Part shown: positions 45,290 through 53,246 of the stretch, one piece after another
How positions within the stretch are numbered: the first letter of the stretch is position 1
How the letters are laid out: each line of letters starts with the position of its first letter
From: JASSUD01 sp031963045
Lineage (GTDB): Bacteria; Pseudomonadota; Gammaproteobacteria; Burkholderiales; Burkholderiaceae
Assembly: GCA_031963045.1 (NCBI GenBank)
Contig: JASSUK010000019.1
Span: 7,398-71,397, forward strand
Length of the DNA stretch: 64,000 nucleotides
Direction: 5' to 3'
The notes under the pieces: model-generated
Database searches by the model: none
What the model saw: only the letters and a program-made list of their open reading frames with translations
Told to the model about the DNA's origin: nothing
Program-made: the position numbers and the translations under genes

Positions 45290-46531
45290 ATGGTCGTAAC
45301 TCCCCCTCCGTTTTTCCGCAGATTTGCTAGCGAACGCATCCATACGGCACTTCAAGATACCCCTGTGGTTATGATCAACGGTCCCCGCCAGTGCGGTAAA
45401 ACAACCTTGGTTCGCCAGTTTGCTGGTACTAGCCATGTATATATCACCCTGGACGATGATACAGCGCTTGCTGCTGCCCGAAATGATCCAACTGGATTGA
45501 TGCGCTCACTCGATTATGCAATTATCGATGAGATCCAACGCGCGCCTGAACTTTTACGTGCCATTAAAAAGACGGTTGATGAGGATCGTCGACCTGGCCG
45601 TTTTTTGCTTACGGGCTCAGCCAATGTATTGACCCTGCCAACTGTGTCAGAAAGCCTAGCTGGGCGCATGGAAATCATTAATCTTTTGCCCTTATCACGT
45701 TCTGAGATTAAAAATAAAAAGCCTCTATTTCTAGAACATGCATTCGCTGGAAAACTTATTAAACCGTCGGAAGTACTCATCGATCATGCACTAGTGCAAG
45801 CGGTATTAACCGGCGGTTATCCAGAAATGCTAGCACGCCAAGATGCGAAAAGACGCCGAGCCTGGCAGCGCGATTATCTGCATGCCGTCTTGCAGCGTGA
45901 CGTGAGAGATATCGCTTATATCGAGAAAATAGATCATCTGCCACGTTTGCTTCAGGTGCTTGCTCACCATTCTGGACAATTGATTAATTTCACTCAGATC
46001 GGAGGGCAAGTTGGCCTGGATAGTAAAACTGCAAGTAAATATTTAGCCATTTTTGAGCAATTATTTTTGCTCCACCGTATCAAACCTTGGTTTCGTAATG
46101 AGATTAAACGGGTAATTAAGTCCCCTAAGCTGCATTTCGTTGACGCGGGCTTACTGGCAAGCTTACTAGGGGTAACTGCCCAACGCATTGCAGAAAACCG
46201 TACCTTATTTGGCCCTATCCTCGAAACCTTTATTGCCTCTGAAATTATGAAGCAGTTTACGTGGTCTGATGAGGCATATACGCTTCATCATTATCGCGAT
46301 AAAGAGCAAAACGAAGTAGATATCGTGGTTGAAAATGAAATAGGCGAGGTGCTTGGTATCGAAATCAAAGCATCTGCATCGATTCGTGCGGATGATTTCA
46401 AAGGATTACGCAAGTTAGGTGATATCTGCCAGGAAGGGTTTAAGCTCGGGATTATTTTTTATAATGGAGAAAATATTATTCCATTTGGAGATCGTTTATT
46501 TGCCGCACCGATATCGTGCCTGTGGGAATAA
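45290..46531 (+). CDS. AAA ATPase with DUF4143 C-terminal domain
   Basis: A 413-residue protein of the AAA_14/DUF4143 type. Walker A is GPRQCGKTT (about residue 32), Walker B LDYAIIDEIQRAPELL, and the arginine-sensor region is FLLTGSANVL. The C-terminal half matches DUF4143, with LHHYRDKEQNEVDIVVEN, a PD-(D/E)xK nuclease-like pattern (E-x-D-x-V-V then E-I-K). The family is widespread in bacteria and archaea, including many accessory regions; its role is not settled. The ATG at 45290 has only a weak upstream site. It is a single gene flanked by a palindromic element that separates it from tatA. Confidence 0.88.
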   Translation: MVVTPPPFFRRFASERIHTALQDTPVVMINGPRQCGKTTLVRQFAGTSHVYITLDDDTALAAARNDPTGLMRSLDYAIIDEIQRAPELLRAIKKTVDEDRRPGRFLLTGSANVLTLPTVSESLAGRMEIINLLPLSRSEIKNKKPLFLEHAFAGKLIKPSEVLIDHALVQAVLTGGYPEMLARQDAKRRRAWQRDYLHAVLQRDVRDIAYIEKIDHLPRLLQVLAHHSGQLINFTQIGGQVGLDSKTASKYLAIFEQLFLLHRIKPWFRNEIKRVIKSPKLHFVDAGLLASLLGVTAQRIAENRTLFGPILETFIASEIMKQFTWSDEAYTLHHYRDKEQNEVDIVVENEIGEVLGIEIKASASIRADDFKGLRKLGDICQEGFKLGIIFYNGENIIPFGDRLFAAPISCLWE

Positions 46532-46532
46532 T

Positions 46533-46671
46533 CGGTAGGTTGGTGGTGAGGTACGAACCCCAACATGAAGACCACTGCCTTCTAATTATGACTTTTTGCA
46601 ATATATAGACAGGTTTTAAAGAAGACAGTGGCGCGCATGTTGGGGTTCGTGCCTCACCGCCAACCTACCGG
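46533..46671. repeat. Dispersed palindromic element, copy 9
   Basis: Full copy between convergent genes. The left arm has GGTACGAACC and the right arm GGTTCGTGCC, which still pairs through one wobble. It ends 4 bp before the tatA stop codon. Confidence 0.95.
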
Positions 46672-46674
46672 CAT

Positions 46675-46884
46675 TTATTTTTTTTCGTGGGCAGTTATGT
46701 CGATGGTGTCTTTGCGTGTGGGAGTAGGCGAAGAAGAGGGGGGGGGACCTTCGCCTTGATTTAGGCCTTCTTTAAAACCTTTGAGAGCACTGCCAAGATC
46801 GGTGCCGATATTACGCAGTTTTTTGGTGCCAAATACCAAAGCAATAATAAGTAAGACGATAAGCCAGTGGCCAATGCTAAGCAT
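46675..46884 (-). CDS. tatA: Sec-independent translocase subunit TatA
   Basis: Pore-forming subunit of the twin-arginine export system. The 69 residues show the single N-terminal membrane helix (HWLIVLLIIALVFGTKKL), the FGTKKL hinge and the amphipathic helix (LGSALKGFKEGLN), then a polar Ser/Pro tail. The start ATG is at 46882-46884. In related genomes tatB and tatC follow directly in this operon. Here the gene is followed by a palindromic element and an opposite-strand ATPase gene, so tatBC are absent from the locus. TatA would need TatC elsewhere to work. Confidence 0.92.
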   Translation of the reverse strand: MLSIGHWLIVLLIIALVFGTKKLRNIGTDLGSALKGFKEGLNQGEGPPPSSSPTPTRKDTIDITAHEKK

Positions 46885-46886
46885 AG

Positions 46887-47300
46887 TTATTCCTTGGAAA
46901 TATCTTTATCAATACCAGAAGAAGGCGTTCCCATAATATGGGCATGCAAATGGAAAATTTCCTGTCCGCCGCCGGGGCCCGTATGAATAGCAGTGCGAAA
47001 ACCAGTCCTATTAGTTGGCGCATCATCAGGGGTACGAACATACCCGATACCAAGCTGTTTAGCCAGCTTCGGTATTAAAACAAGCAGCGATCCTAATAAA
47101 GCAGACTCGTTCTCACCGCAATCGGAAAGAGAGTGGATATGCTTGCGAGGCACCACGAGCGCATGCACAGGTGCTTGGGGGTAAATATCATGAAAAGCGT
47201 AAAATTGATCATCTTCATAGATTTTTTTACTCGGTATTTCCCCCGCTACAATCTTGCAAAACAGACAGTTTGATACGGTATTACCCGGCGCTTCCTGCAT
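46887..47300 (-). CDS. HIT-family nucleotide-binding protein (HinT-like)
   Basis: Histidine-triad hydrolase acting on purine nucleoside phosphoramidates. The start is at ATG 47298-47300 (MQEAPGNTVSNCLFC), where AGGAG lies upstream; the open frame extends 39 more codons without support. Length 137. The signature FHLHAHIMG carries the His triad H-x-H-x-H, and NCLFCKIVAGEIPSKKIYED is the typical start. It ends two bases before tatA, so both are in one operon with the DUF4870 gene upstream, the usual betaproteobacterial order. Confidence 0.93.
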   Translation of the reverse strand: MQEAPGNTVSNCLFCKIVAGEIPSKKIYEDDQFYAFHDIYPQAPVHALVVPRKHIHSLSDCGENESALLGSLLVLIPKLAKQLGIGYVRTPDDAPTNRTGFRTAIHTGPGGGQEIFHLHAHIMGTPSSGIDKDISKE

Positions 47301-47334
47301 GAAACTTCTCCTGCGAAAAATGGTAGGCGCCCAC

Positions 47335-47751
47335 CTATGGAAGACGCGACTCACTAAGATAAAGCCATCCCTTAATAATTCTGTACACCGCCCAAATCGC
47401 TCCTGCCAGCAGAACAAATGGTCCGATAAGTGCCAAGGACAATAATACGCCTAATACGGTGAAAGCTACGAGGCCCCAGAAGGTACGAATTTGCCAAGTA
47501 AAATGCGCAATATAAAGCGGCGCATTAATAATGCTGTGAGAATGATGTGCCGCTCTTTGCGCCATTTTCCGCAGATCTGCGCGCTTAATATAGCTGATAA
47601 TCAATGCAATAAGCCCAGTCAGGCCGCCTGTTAGCCAGCAAATCGCATACAAGGCGTAGAGAATATGCGTAAGCGTGCGCAGTTGAGCGGGCGCATCTGG
47701 GGAGAGATTAGGTCTGTCACTATGGTTAGGTGGTAGGACATCTATAGTCAT
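47335..47751 (-). CDS. DUF4870 family membrane protein
   Basis: A 138-residue protein from ATG 47749-47751, which has GGAG nine bases upstream; an earlier in-frame start is less likely. It shows three hydrophobic helices (ILYALYAICWLTGGLTGLIA; WGLVAFTVLGVLLSLALIG and the following segment), with KRADLRK between the first two, as expected for this family. The function is unknown. In Burkholderia this gene stands between the histidine genes hisIE and the HIT gene; hisIE are absent here and a palindromic element is found instead. Confidence 0.85.
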   Translation of the reverse strand: MTIDVLPPNHSDRPNLSPDAPAQLRTLTHILYALYAICWLTGGLTGLIALIISYIKRADLRKMAQRAAHHSHSIINAPLYIAHFTWQIRTFWGLVAFTVLGVLLSLALIGPFVLLAGAIWAVYRIIKGWLYLSESRLP

Positions 47752-47792
47752 AGTATTTTGCTCCAGCCAGATTAAAAGCATTTAATAATGGT

Positions 47793-47983
47793 TGTGGGGA
47801 CGTTTGAACACCACTGACTTACAATCATCGCTTTTGACCTGCATATGCAGGTTTTAGAACGGTAGGTTGGTGGTGAGGCACGAACCTCAACATGCACGCC
47901 ACCAACTTTTAACCTACATATGCAGGTCTTGAAAGGACAGCGGTCATCATGTTGGGGTTCCTTTGTCACCACCAACCTATCGC
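47793..47983. repeat. Dispersed palindromic elements, partial plus full copy 10
   Basis: A fragment (47793-47858) is followed by a full copy (47859-47983). The full copy has GAGGCACGAACCTCAAC on the left but GGGTTCCTTTGTCACC on the right, another mixture of arm variants. The core CATATGCAGG occurs in both parts. Confidence 0.85.
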
Positions 47984-48021
47984 TAATTTTAGACTCTATT
48001 TGGAGATTTGCAGCCGGACTC

Positions 48022-48492
48022 TTAGATAGACAAAGCTGCTTTTACTGCTTCTACATGTCCTGGAACTTTAACGCCGCGCCAAACGTGTTGAATCACATAA
48101 TCGGTATCAACTATAAACGTGCTGCGTTCAATGCCGCGTACGTCCTTGCCAAACATTTTTTTGGGCTTGATCACATCAAATAGCGTGCATAGTTTTTCAT
48201 CGCTATCGGAGAGCAGAGGAAAAGGAATGCCTAGTTTATAACTAAAGCGTTTATGCGACTCCAGGCTATCGCGCGATACCCCCACAATTTCCACGCCAGC
48301 TTTTTGAAAATCTGGGTAGGCCTGTGCGAAAGCCGCACTTTCATCGGTGCAGCCTGGTGTATCGTCTTTGGGGTAGAAATATATAACGAGGTAGCGTTGA
48401 CCTGGTTTTTTCAGGCAAGCAGACAGAGAAAAATCTCCGAGGGTAGAAGGGACAGTCCAATCACTGAGTGTGTCATTAACCGCTAGGGCCAT
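48022..48492 (-). CDS. bcp: Thioredoxin-dependent peroxiredoxin Bcp/PrxQ
   Basis: Reduces hydrogen peroxide and lipid peroxides with electrons from thioredoxin. The peroxidatic Cys is in YFYPKDDTPGCTDESAAF. The alpha-2 resolving Cys of E. coli Bcp is absent; a Cys in DEKLCTLFDV is a plausible resolving residue, as in Burkholderia homologues. Length 156, normal. The start ATG at 48490-48492 follows AGGAG. With catalase-type genes missing near dps, this is one of the few peroxide-defence proteins in the window. Confidence 0.95.
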   Translation of the reverse strand: MALAVNDTLSDWTVPSTLGDFSLSACLKKPGQRYLVIYFYPKDDTPGCTDESAAFAQAYPDFQKAGVEIVGVSRDSLESHKRFSYKLGIPFPLLSDSDEKLCTLFDVIKPKKMFGKDVRGIERSTFIVDTDYVIQHVWRGVKVPGHVEAVKAALSI

Positions 48493-48649
48493 GGTAGAGA
48501 ACTCCTAAAGTAATCGAAAAAGAGGTCGGGCTCCTAGATAGGTAAGAAGCCGTTTCAGGTTTTATCGTCCTATATCAGTACGGATAGTTAGCAATTGCTT
48601 TGGTAAATTTTGCAGCGCACCTCATCCTGTAGCATACAGCATGGAGTAC

Positions 48650-48830
48650 GCTGCAGGTATTCAAAAAGACTGTGGCGCGCATGTTGGGGTTCCTTCGTCA
48701 CCACCAACCTACCGTCCTTTGCTTTTTTGTGGTTGGTTGAGTTTGATAGAACCCTTTTACATATGCATCTTGGTAGCTTGGTGGTGACGAAGGAACCCCA
48801 ACATGCATACCACCTGCTTTTAATTTTTGC
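48650..48830. repeat. Composite repeat, second copy
   Basis: It matches 43234-43412: CGCTGCAGGTATTCAAAAAG, a right half-palindrome, the spacer with GTTTGATAGAACCCTTTTAC, then a left half-palindrome with one change (GGTAGCTTGG for GGTAGGTTGG). It sits between bcp and the mntA-like gene. Confidence 0.9.
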
Positions 48831-48842
48831 ACTGTAAGACCA

Positions 48843-49133
48843 TTATATTGGCTGTGCTTGCGCAAGTACTTGTGCACGGAATTTCGGCGGCAGATCGCCT
48901 GGAGTTAACAAATCAACGTGGATGCCGAGAAGGGCTTCTAGCTCGATCTGCAAGCCTCCAAGATCAAATAGCGTTGCACCAGGCAGCGCATCCACTAGTA
49001 GATCAAGGTCACTGCCATCTAAATCCGTACCGTGAAGTACTGAGCCAAATATACGAGGATTTGATATAGGGAAGCGATTTACCGTTTCGCGTACAGCATT
49101 GCATTTTAGATTAAGAATTATAGATGGCCGCAT
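48843..49133 (-). CDS. MntA-like nucleotidyltransferase antitoxin (orphan)
   Basis: A 96-residue minimal nucleotidyltransferase. The signature PRIFGSVLHGTDLDGSDLDL, followed by LV, matches the GSxxxG-x-x-DxD active site of MntA antitoxins, which inactivate HepT RNase toxins by AMP transfer. The end (LLTPGDLPPKFRAQVL) is typical, so the protein is complete. A hepT gene usually follows; here only a composite repeat follows, so the pair appears broken. The ATG lies 20 bp from the arnD stop. There is no other evidence of activity. Confidence 0.85.
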   Translation of the reverse strand: MRPSIILNLKCNAVRETVNRFPISNPRIFGSVLHGTDLDGSDLDLLVDALPGATLFDLGGLQIELEALLGIHVDLLTPGDLPPKFRAQVLAQAQPI

Positions 49134-49153
49134 GGACTACGCCTGAGTGTCTG

Positions 49154-50065
49154 CTAAGAAGCTTGCACAATAAGCTCACCAGATCGCCCTATCACGCTTC
49201 CCCATGTAACGGGTGCTTCTAGCAAGGTGTCGAGCGTAAGAGTGGCGTAATAATCCGCCAACGATACCAGCTTATGCCCCTGTGCACGCCAGCCTGCAAG
49301 CAAATCTTCAAAAGCCGCATTGAGCTTTTGCCCTTCCAGCTCTGCATGTAATGTAAAAACGTGGTCATGCATGGGCGTATTGCCTGCAGCAGGATCGGTT
49401 TTTGCGAGCAATTGCTGAACGACTTGCCGAGTATCCGCACCATCCACTCCCAGCATTTCATCAAAAGTAGGTAAGGTAGTGGGGAGTTGAACATGTGCCA
49501 AAGGCTTGCCATTTAAGGTAGGCCGGTAGGGGCCTGTTCCGCGTCCGTCTGAAGAATAGGGGAGGCCCCACGCATCAATCTGCAAAAAAGCCGCTGCGTT
49601 CATTTGCCAGCCTGCTGCGCCGTGCGTGGTAGGCGGGGTGCCAAAAATCTCTAAAAAGCGCGCGTAGCTTTGATGCATTTGCGCCATGGTCCATTTGCTA
49701 TCACGCTCACGCACATGGTCTTGCCAATAGACGTGATCCCACGCATGTACGCCACATTCAAAACCTGCATCGCGCACAGCTTGCATCTGGGCTTTTGCTT
49801 TGCGGCCAATATCTGGGCCGGGCCACAGCACGCCATTAAATAGCGTGCGCAATCCGTAGTGCTCGAGCACAGAAGTGCGGGATACTTTTTGCAGAAAACC
49901 CGGCCGAAAGATACGGCGCAATGCCCATCCGGTATGGTCGGGCCCTAAGCTGAACAAAAAAGTGGCCCCTGCCTGTGCCTGCTCCAAGCTTTTTTGCAGC
50001 GTAGGAACGCCTTTTTGTGTCCCAACCAGCGTATCTACATCAATTTTGAGTGCAATATAAGCCAA
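49154..50065 (-). CDS. arnD: 4-deoxy-4-formamido-L-arabinose-phosphoundecaprenol deformylase
   Basis: Removes the formyl group from undecaprenyl-phosphate-Ara4FN, the step that commits the lipid carrier to Ara4N transfer. NodB-type polysaccharide deacetylase fold: metal site LKIDVDT near the start and HAWDHVYWQDH. Length 303. It starts at a TTG (50063-50065) one base after the stop of the preceding dehydrogenase gene, so it is translationally coupled. It is the last gene of the arn operon. Confidence 0.95.
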   Translation of the reverse strand: MAYIALKIDVDTLVGTQKGVPTLQKSLEQAQAGATFLFSLGPDHTGWALRRIFRPGFLQKVSRTSVLEHYGLRTLFNGVLWPGPDIGRKAKAQMQAVRDAGFECGVHAWDHVYWQDHVRERDSKWTMAQMHQSYARFLEIFGTPPTTHGAAGWQMNAAAFLQIDAWGLPYSSDGRGTGPYRPTLNGKPLAHVQLPTTLPTFDEMLGVDGADTRQVVQQLLAKTDPAAGNTPMHDHVFTLHAELEGQKLNAAFEDLLAGWRAQGHKLVSLADYYATLTLDTLLEAPVTWGSVIGRSGELIVQAS

Positions 50066-50066
50066 T

Positions 50067-51113
50067 TTAGTTCTCTATTAATGCATTCATCTCAGCGATA
50101 TGGCCGCGGTAGGCTTCAAATATTTTACGTAGTGTGTCGTCTAAACCTAAGGTCGGTTTCCAGCCTAAATCAGCCATCGTATTCTCAATTTTAGGCACAC
50201 GGTTTTGTACATCTTGATAGCCGTTTCCGTAATATTGCTGCGAGGAGGTTTCGATAAGAGGTGTACTGGAGAGCCGGCTTGCATATTCAGGGAATTCACG
50301 CGCTATATCGAGCATTCTGGTAGCCAGCTCTCGAATCGAATAATTATTATTGGGATTGCCAATGTTATAAATTTTCTGACTGGCTATGCCTGCTGGGTTT
50401 TCGATGATGCGCATTAATGCATCAATGCCGTCATCGATATCGGTAAAGGCGCGTTTTTGCGCTCCTCCATCTACGAGTTGAATAGATTTTCCGCGTGCAA
50501 TATCGCCAAGGAATTGCGTGACTACGCGGGAGCTTCCTTCTTTAGGGCTAAAAATAGAATCCAGCCCAGCGCCAATCCAGTTAAAGGGGCGAAAGAGGGT
50601 GAAGTTCAGCCCTTCTTGCGCGCCATATCCCCAAATGACTCGATCCATAAGCTGCTTAGAGCAAGCATAAATCCAGCGAGATTTTTGAATGGGACCATAC
50701 ACGAGAGAAGAGGCTTCAGGATCAAATTGCTCATCGGTACACATACCGTAGACTTCAGAGGTCGACGGAAATACCAAATGTTTTTTATATTTCATCGCTG
50801 AGCGAACAATAGGTAAATTGGCTTCAAAATCCAATTCAAAAACGCGCAGAGGTTGTTTCACATACGTTGCAGGTGTAGCAATGGCCACTAGTGGCAAAAT
50901 GACATCGCATTTACGAATATTGTATTCCACCCATTCTTTATTGATGGTGATATCGCCCTCTGAGAAATGCATGCGAGGGTGATTTAACAAATCGCCAAGG
51001 CGTTCAGTCTGCATATCCATACCAAAGACTTCCCAGTCTGTGGTTTCTAAAATGCGTTTGGATAGATGATGGCCAATAAAGCCATTCACGCCGAGGATAA
51101 GTATTTTTTTCAT
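50067..51113 (-). CDS. arnA: UDP-glucuronate decarboxylase (ArnA dehydrogenase domain as separate protein)
   Basis: NAD-dependent oxidation and decarboxylation of UDP-glucuronate to UDP-Ara4O. The start is at ATG 51111-51113, giving MKKILILGVNGFIGHHLSKR with the nucleotide-binding GxxGxxG; the frame upstream is only open leader. SDR catalytic residues are seen in YACSKQLMDRVIWGYG, and FPSTSEVYGM precedes them. Length 348. In E. coli this is the C-terminal half of bifunctional ArnA. Here it is separate from the formyltransferase, as in Burkholderia. Confidence 0.92.
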   Translation of the reverse strand: MKKILILGVNGFIGHHLSKRILETTDWEVFGMDMQTERLGDLLNHPRMHFSEGDITINKEWVEYNIRKCDVILPLVAIATPATYVKQPLRVFELDFEANLPIVRSAMKYKKHLVFPSTSEVYGMCTDEQFDPEASSLVYGPIQKSRWIYACSKQLMDRVIWGYGAQEGLNFTLFRPFNWIGAGLDSIFSPKEGSSRVVTQFLGDIARGKSIQLVDGGAQKRAFTDIDDGIDALMRIIENPAGIASQKIYNIGNPNNNYSIRELATRMLDIAREFPEYASRLSSTPLIETSSQQYYGNGYQDVQNRVPKIENTMADLGWKPTLGLDDTLRKIFEAYRGHIAEMNALIEN

Positions 51114-51180
51114 AAAAATGGGTAGGTAAAAAAATAAAGCAAATAATGGTGCGAGAAGAGCAAAATGGCCTAAATGTGAT

Positions 51181-52131
51181 TTAGGCCTTACTCGCACGAG
51201 TTAGTTCTATAAAACGGGCCGGCGTAATGGCTTGGCCTTCATATAAAAGCGTGTGGATCAAAATAACACCGCCATCTGCGCAACATCCGACAAAATGGTT
51301 GTCTCGAACCTGCAAACCCACTTGCTTCATATCGCCTGATGCTAGGCCAGCAACAGCTGGCGCACCTAAATGGATGCGTTTTTCCAGTCGTGCGGCAGCG
51401 ATGATAAAACGGTGCGAACCTATTACGGTAAAAGCGCCTGGGTAGGGAGGGGCGAGCGCGCGTATTAAGTTATATACCATGTGGGCTGGGGCTTGCCAGT
51501 CGATGCGCCCGTCTTCTGGCGTGCGTCGACCAAAATAACTCCCTTTTTCTAGGGCATTTGGCAAGCGTTCAGCCCGGTCTGCTAACAGATCTGGTAAGGC
51601 TTTCCATAAGGTAATTTCAGCGGCAAGCGTTACTTTTTGCATAACTTGGCTTGCAATATCGTCTGGCAAGATAGGAACCGCTGTTTGCCCAATAATAGCA
51701 CCTGCATCCGGACGGGCAGTCATCTCGTGCAAGGTGGCTCCTATTTGCGTTTCTCCATGCAAAATAGCCCAATTCACCGGTGCGCAGCCTCGGTAATGCG
51801 GTAATAGTGAGCCATGCATATTAAAGGCCCCGCGCCGAGCACTGCCAAGTATTTCAGGACTAAGCATCTGCCGATAATAAAAAGAAAAAATAAAATCCGC
51901 AGAGGTAGCTTGTACAGCCTGTAAAAGCGCGGGGCTATTCGCATTAACCGGTTTTTGTACAGGCCATGCTTGCGCGGCGGCTAGGTCGGCTACAGACTCA
52001 AACCAGCATGTTTCATTGGGATTGTCTTCATGCGTCACTACCAAAGCAATATCGATACCGAATGCCTGTAATACTTGTAAGCAGCGCACGCCTACATTGT
52101 GGTAGGCGAAAACAACAGCGCTGGCGGTCAT
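51181..52131 (-). CDS. arnA: UDP-Ara4N formyltransferase (ArnA formyltransferase domain as separate protein)
   Basis: Adds a formyl group from 10-formyltetrahydrofolate to UDP-Ara4N. The start is at ATG 52129-52131 (MTASAVVFAYHNVGVR). The catalytic region FNMHGSLLPHYRGCAP, with NWAILHGE after it, contains the conserved Asn and His; the Asp is in DAGAIIGQ. Length 316. It ends 67 bp before the dehydrogenase gene, so the bifunctional enzyme of E. coli is encoded as two genes with the same order. Confidence 0.92.
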   Translation of the reverse strand: MTASAVVFAYHNVGVRCLQVLQAFGIDIALVVTHEDNPNETCWFESVADLAAAQAWPVQKPVNANSPALLQAVQATSADFIFSFYYRQMLSPEILGSARRGAFNMHGSLLPHYRGCAPVNWAILHGETQIGATLHEMTARPDAGAIIGQTAVPILPDDIASQVMQKVTLAAEITLWKALPDLLADRAERLPNALEKGSYFGRRTPEDGRIDWQAPAHMVYNLIRALAPPYPGAFTVIGSHRFIIAAARLEKRIHLGAPAVAGLASGDMKQVGLQVRDNHFVGCCADGGVILIHTLLYEGQAITPARFIELTRASKA

Positions 52132-52164
52132 GGTGTAGTGCTCCAAGGTTTTAAGTAGGGCTGG

Positions 52165-53160
52165 TTACGTTGAGGCGCTTTCGTCCTCTACACTTACCGA
52201 TTCATGCTTCTCATCTGCTGCAGACGTTAGCTGCTCAAGAGTGTGCGCTATCAAATAACGGGGGCGGGCACGCACTTCCTGGTAGATGCGGCCAATATAT
52301 TCTCCCAGTAAACCCATACCAAATAAAATAACGCCAAGCAGAAAAAACGTAATCGCAAAGAGTGTGAAAACGCCATACACCTCAGCGCCAATAAAAAAGC
52401 GACGGACTAATAACAGAATAAAAAGGGCAGCAGAGCCAATCGACAGCACTCCTCCTATTACAGAGAGCCATTGCAAGGGCGCCACCGAAAATCCTGTAAC
52501 CAGATCAAAATTTAAGCGAATAAGGCTGTAGAGCGAATACTTAGATTGCCCCGCAAATCGTTCTTCATGCTCCACTTCAATTTCAGCGGGGTTATGTGCA
52601 AAGGTATAGGCAAGTGCAGGAATAAAAGGCGTACTTTCCCCGCAGCGATTGATGGTATCTACGATAGACCGGCTATAGGCACGTAGCATGCAGCCTTGGT
52701 CCGTCATCTTGATATGGGTGATTTTTTCACGCAGGCGATTCATCCATATAGAGGCTTTTTTCCTCCATAGGCTGTCTTGCCGCTCACGCCGACAGGTTCC
52801 CACATAATCATGGCCTTCGCGCATTTTGGCGAGTAGCTTACCGATTTCTTCTGGGGGGTTTTGTAAATCTGCATCCAGCGTCACCACACATGCTCCACGT
52901 GATGCTTTAAAACCCGCCAATATCGCCATATGCTGGCCATAGTTGCCACTGAGCATCAATACACGGGTAACTTCAGGTCGGCGATCAAATTGCTCTGCCA
53001 GATGGCGGCCCGTTTTATCTTGGCTACCATCGTTAATAAAAATGACCTCATAAGGCAGTGCTAGCGCATCTAACGCAGGATAGAGGCGTTTAAATAGTGC
53101 CTCTATTCCTGATTCTTCGTTATATACCGGGATGACTACAGACAGTTCTAAGCTAGACAC
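52165..53160 (-). CDS. arnC: Undecaprenyl-phosphate Ara4FN transferase
   Basis: GT2-family glycosyltransferase that moves Ara4FN from UDP to undecaprenyl phosphate at the inner membrane. The N-terminal catalytic domain has VVIPVYNEESGIEALFKRLY and the metal site VVTLDADLQNPPEEIG. Two C-terminal membrane helices span about residues 235-300 (WLSVIGGVLSIGSAALFIL; FALFAITFFLLGVILFGMG), followed by GEYIGRIYQEVRARPRY. Length 331. It is preceded by arnB with an 86-bp gap and followed by the formyltransferase gene. Confidence 0.95.
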   Translation of the reverse strand: MSSLELSVVIPVYNEESGIEALFKRLYPALDALALPYEVIFINDGSQDKTGRHLAEQFDRRPEVTRVLMLSGNYGQHMAILAGFKASRGACVVTLDADLQNPPEEIGKLLAKMREGHDYVGTCRRERQDSLWRKKASIWMNRLREKITHIKMTDQGCMLRAYSRSIVDTINRCGESTPFIPALAYTFAHNPAEIEVEHEERFAGQSKYSLYSLIRLNFDLVTGFSVAPLQWLSVIGGVLSIGSAALFILLLVRRFFIGAEVYGVFTLFAITFFLLGVILFGMGLLGEYIGRIYQEVRARPRYLIAHTLEQLTSAADEKHESVSVEDESAST

Positions 53161-53246
53161 AGAAAATACTCCTGATTGGTTGGCCTATCGTACCTCTCTT
53201 CTTTAAATTCCTATTTTGGGAGGCCTTGAATGGGTTCTTATTGGTT

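Noticed and set aside
47301..47417. N-terminal extension of the HIT protein
   Set aside because: The extension overlaps the end of the DUF4870 gene and is not family-like. AGGAG precedes the ATG at 47300.
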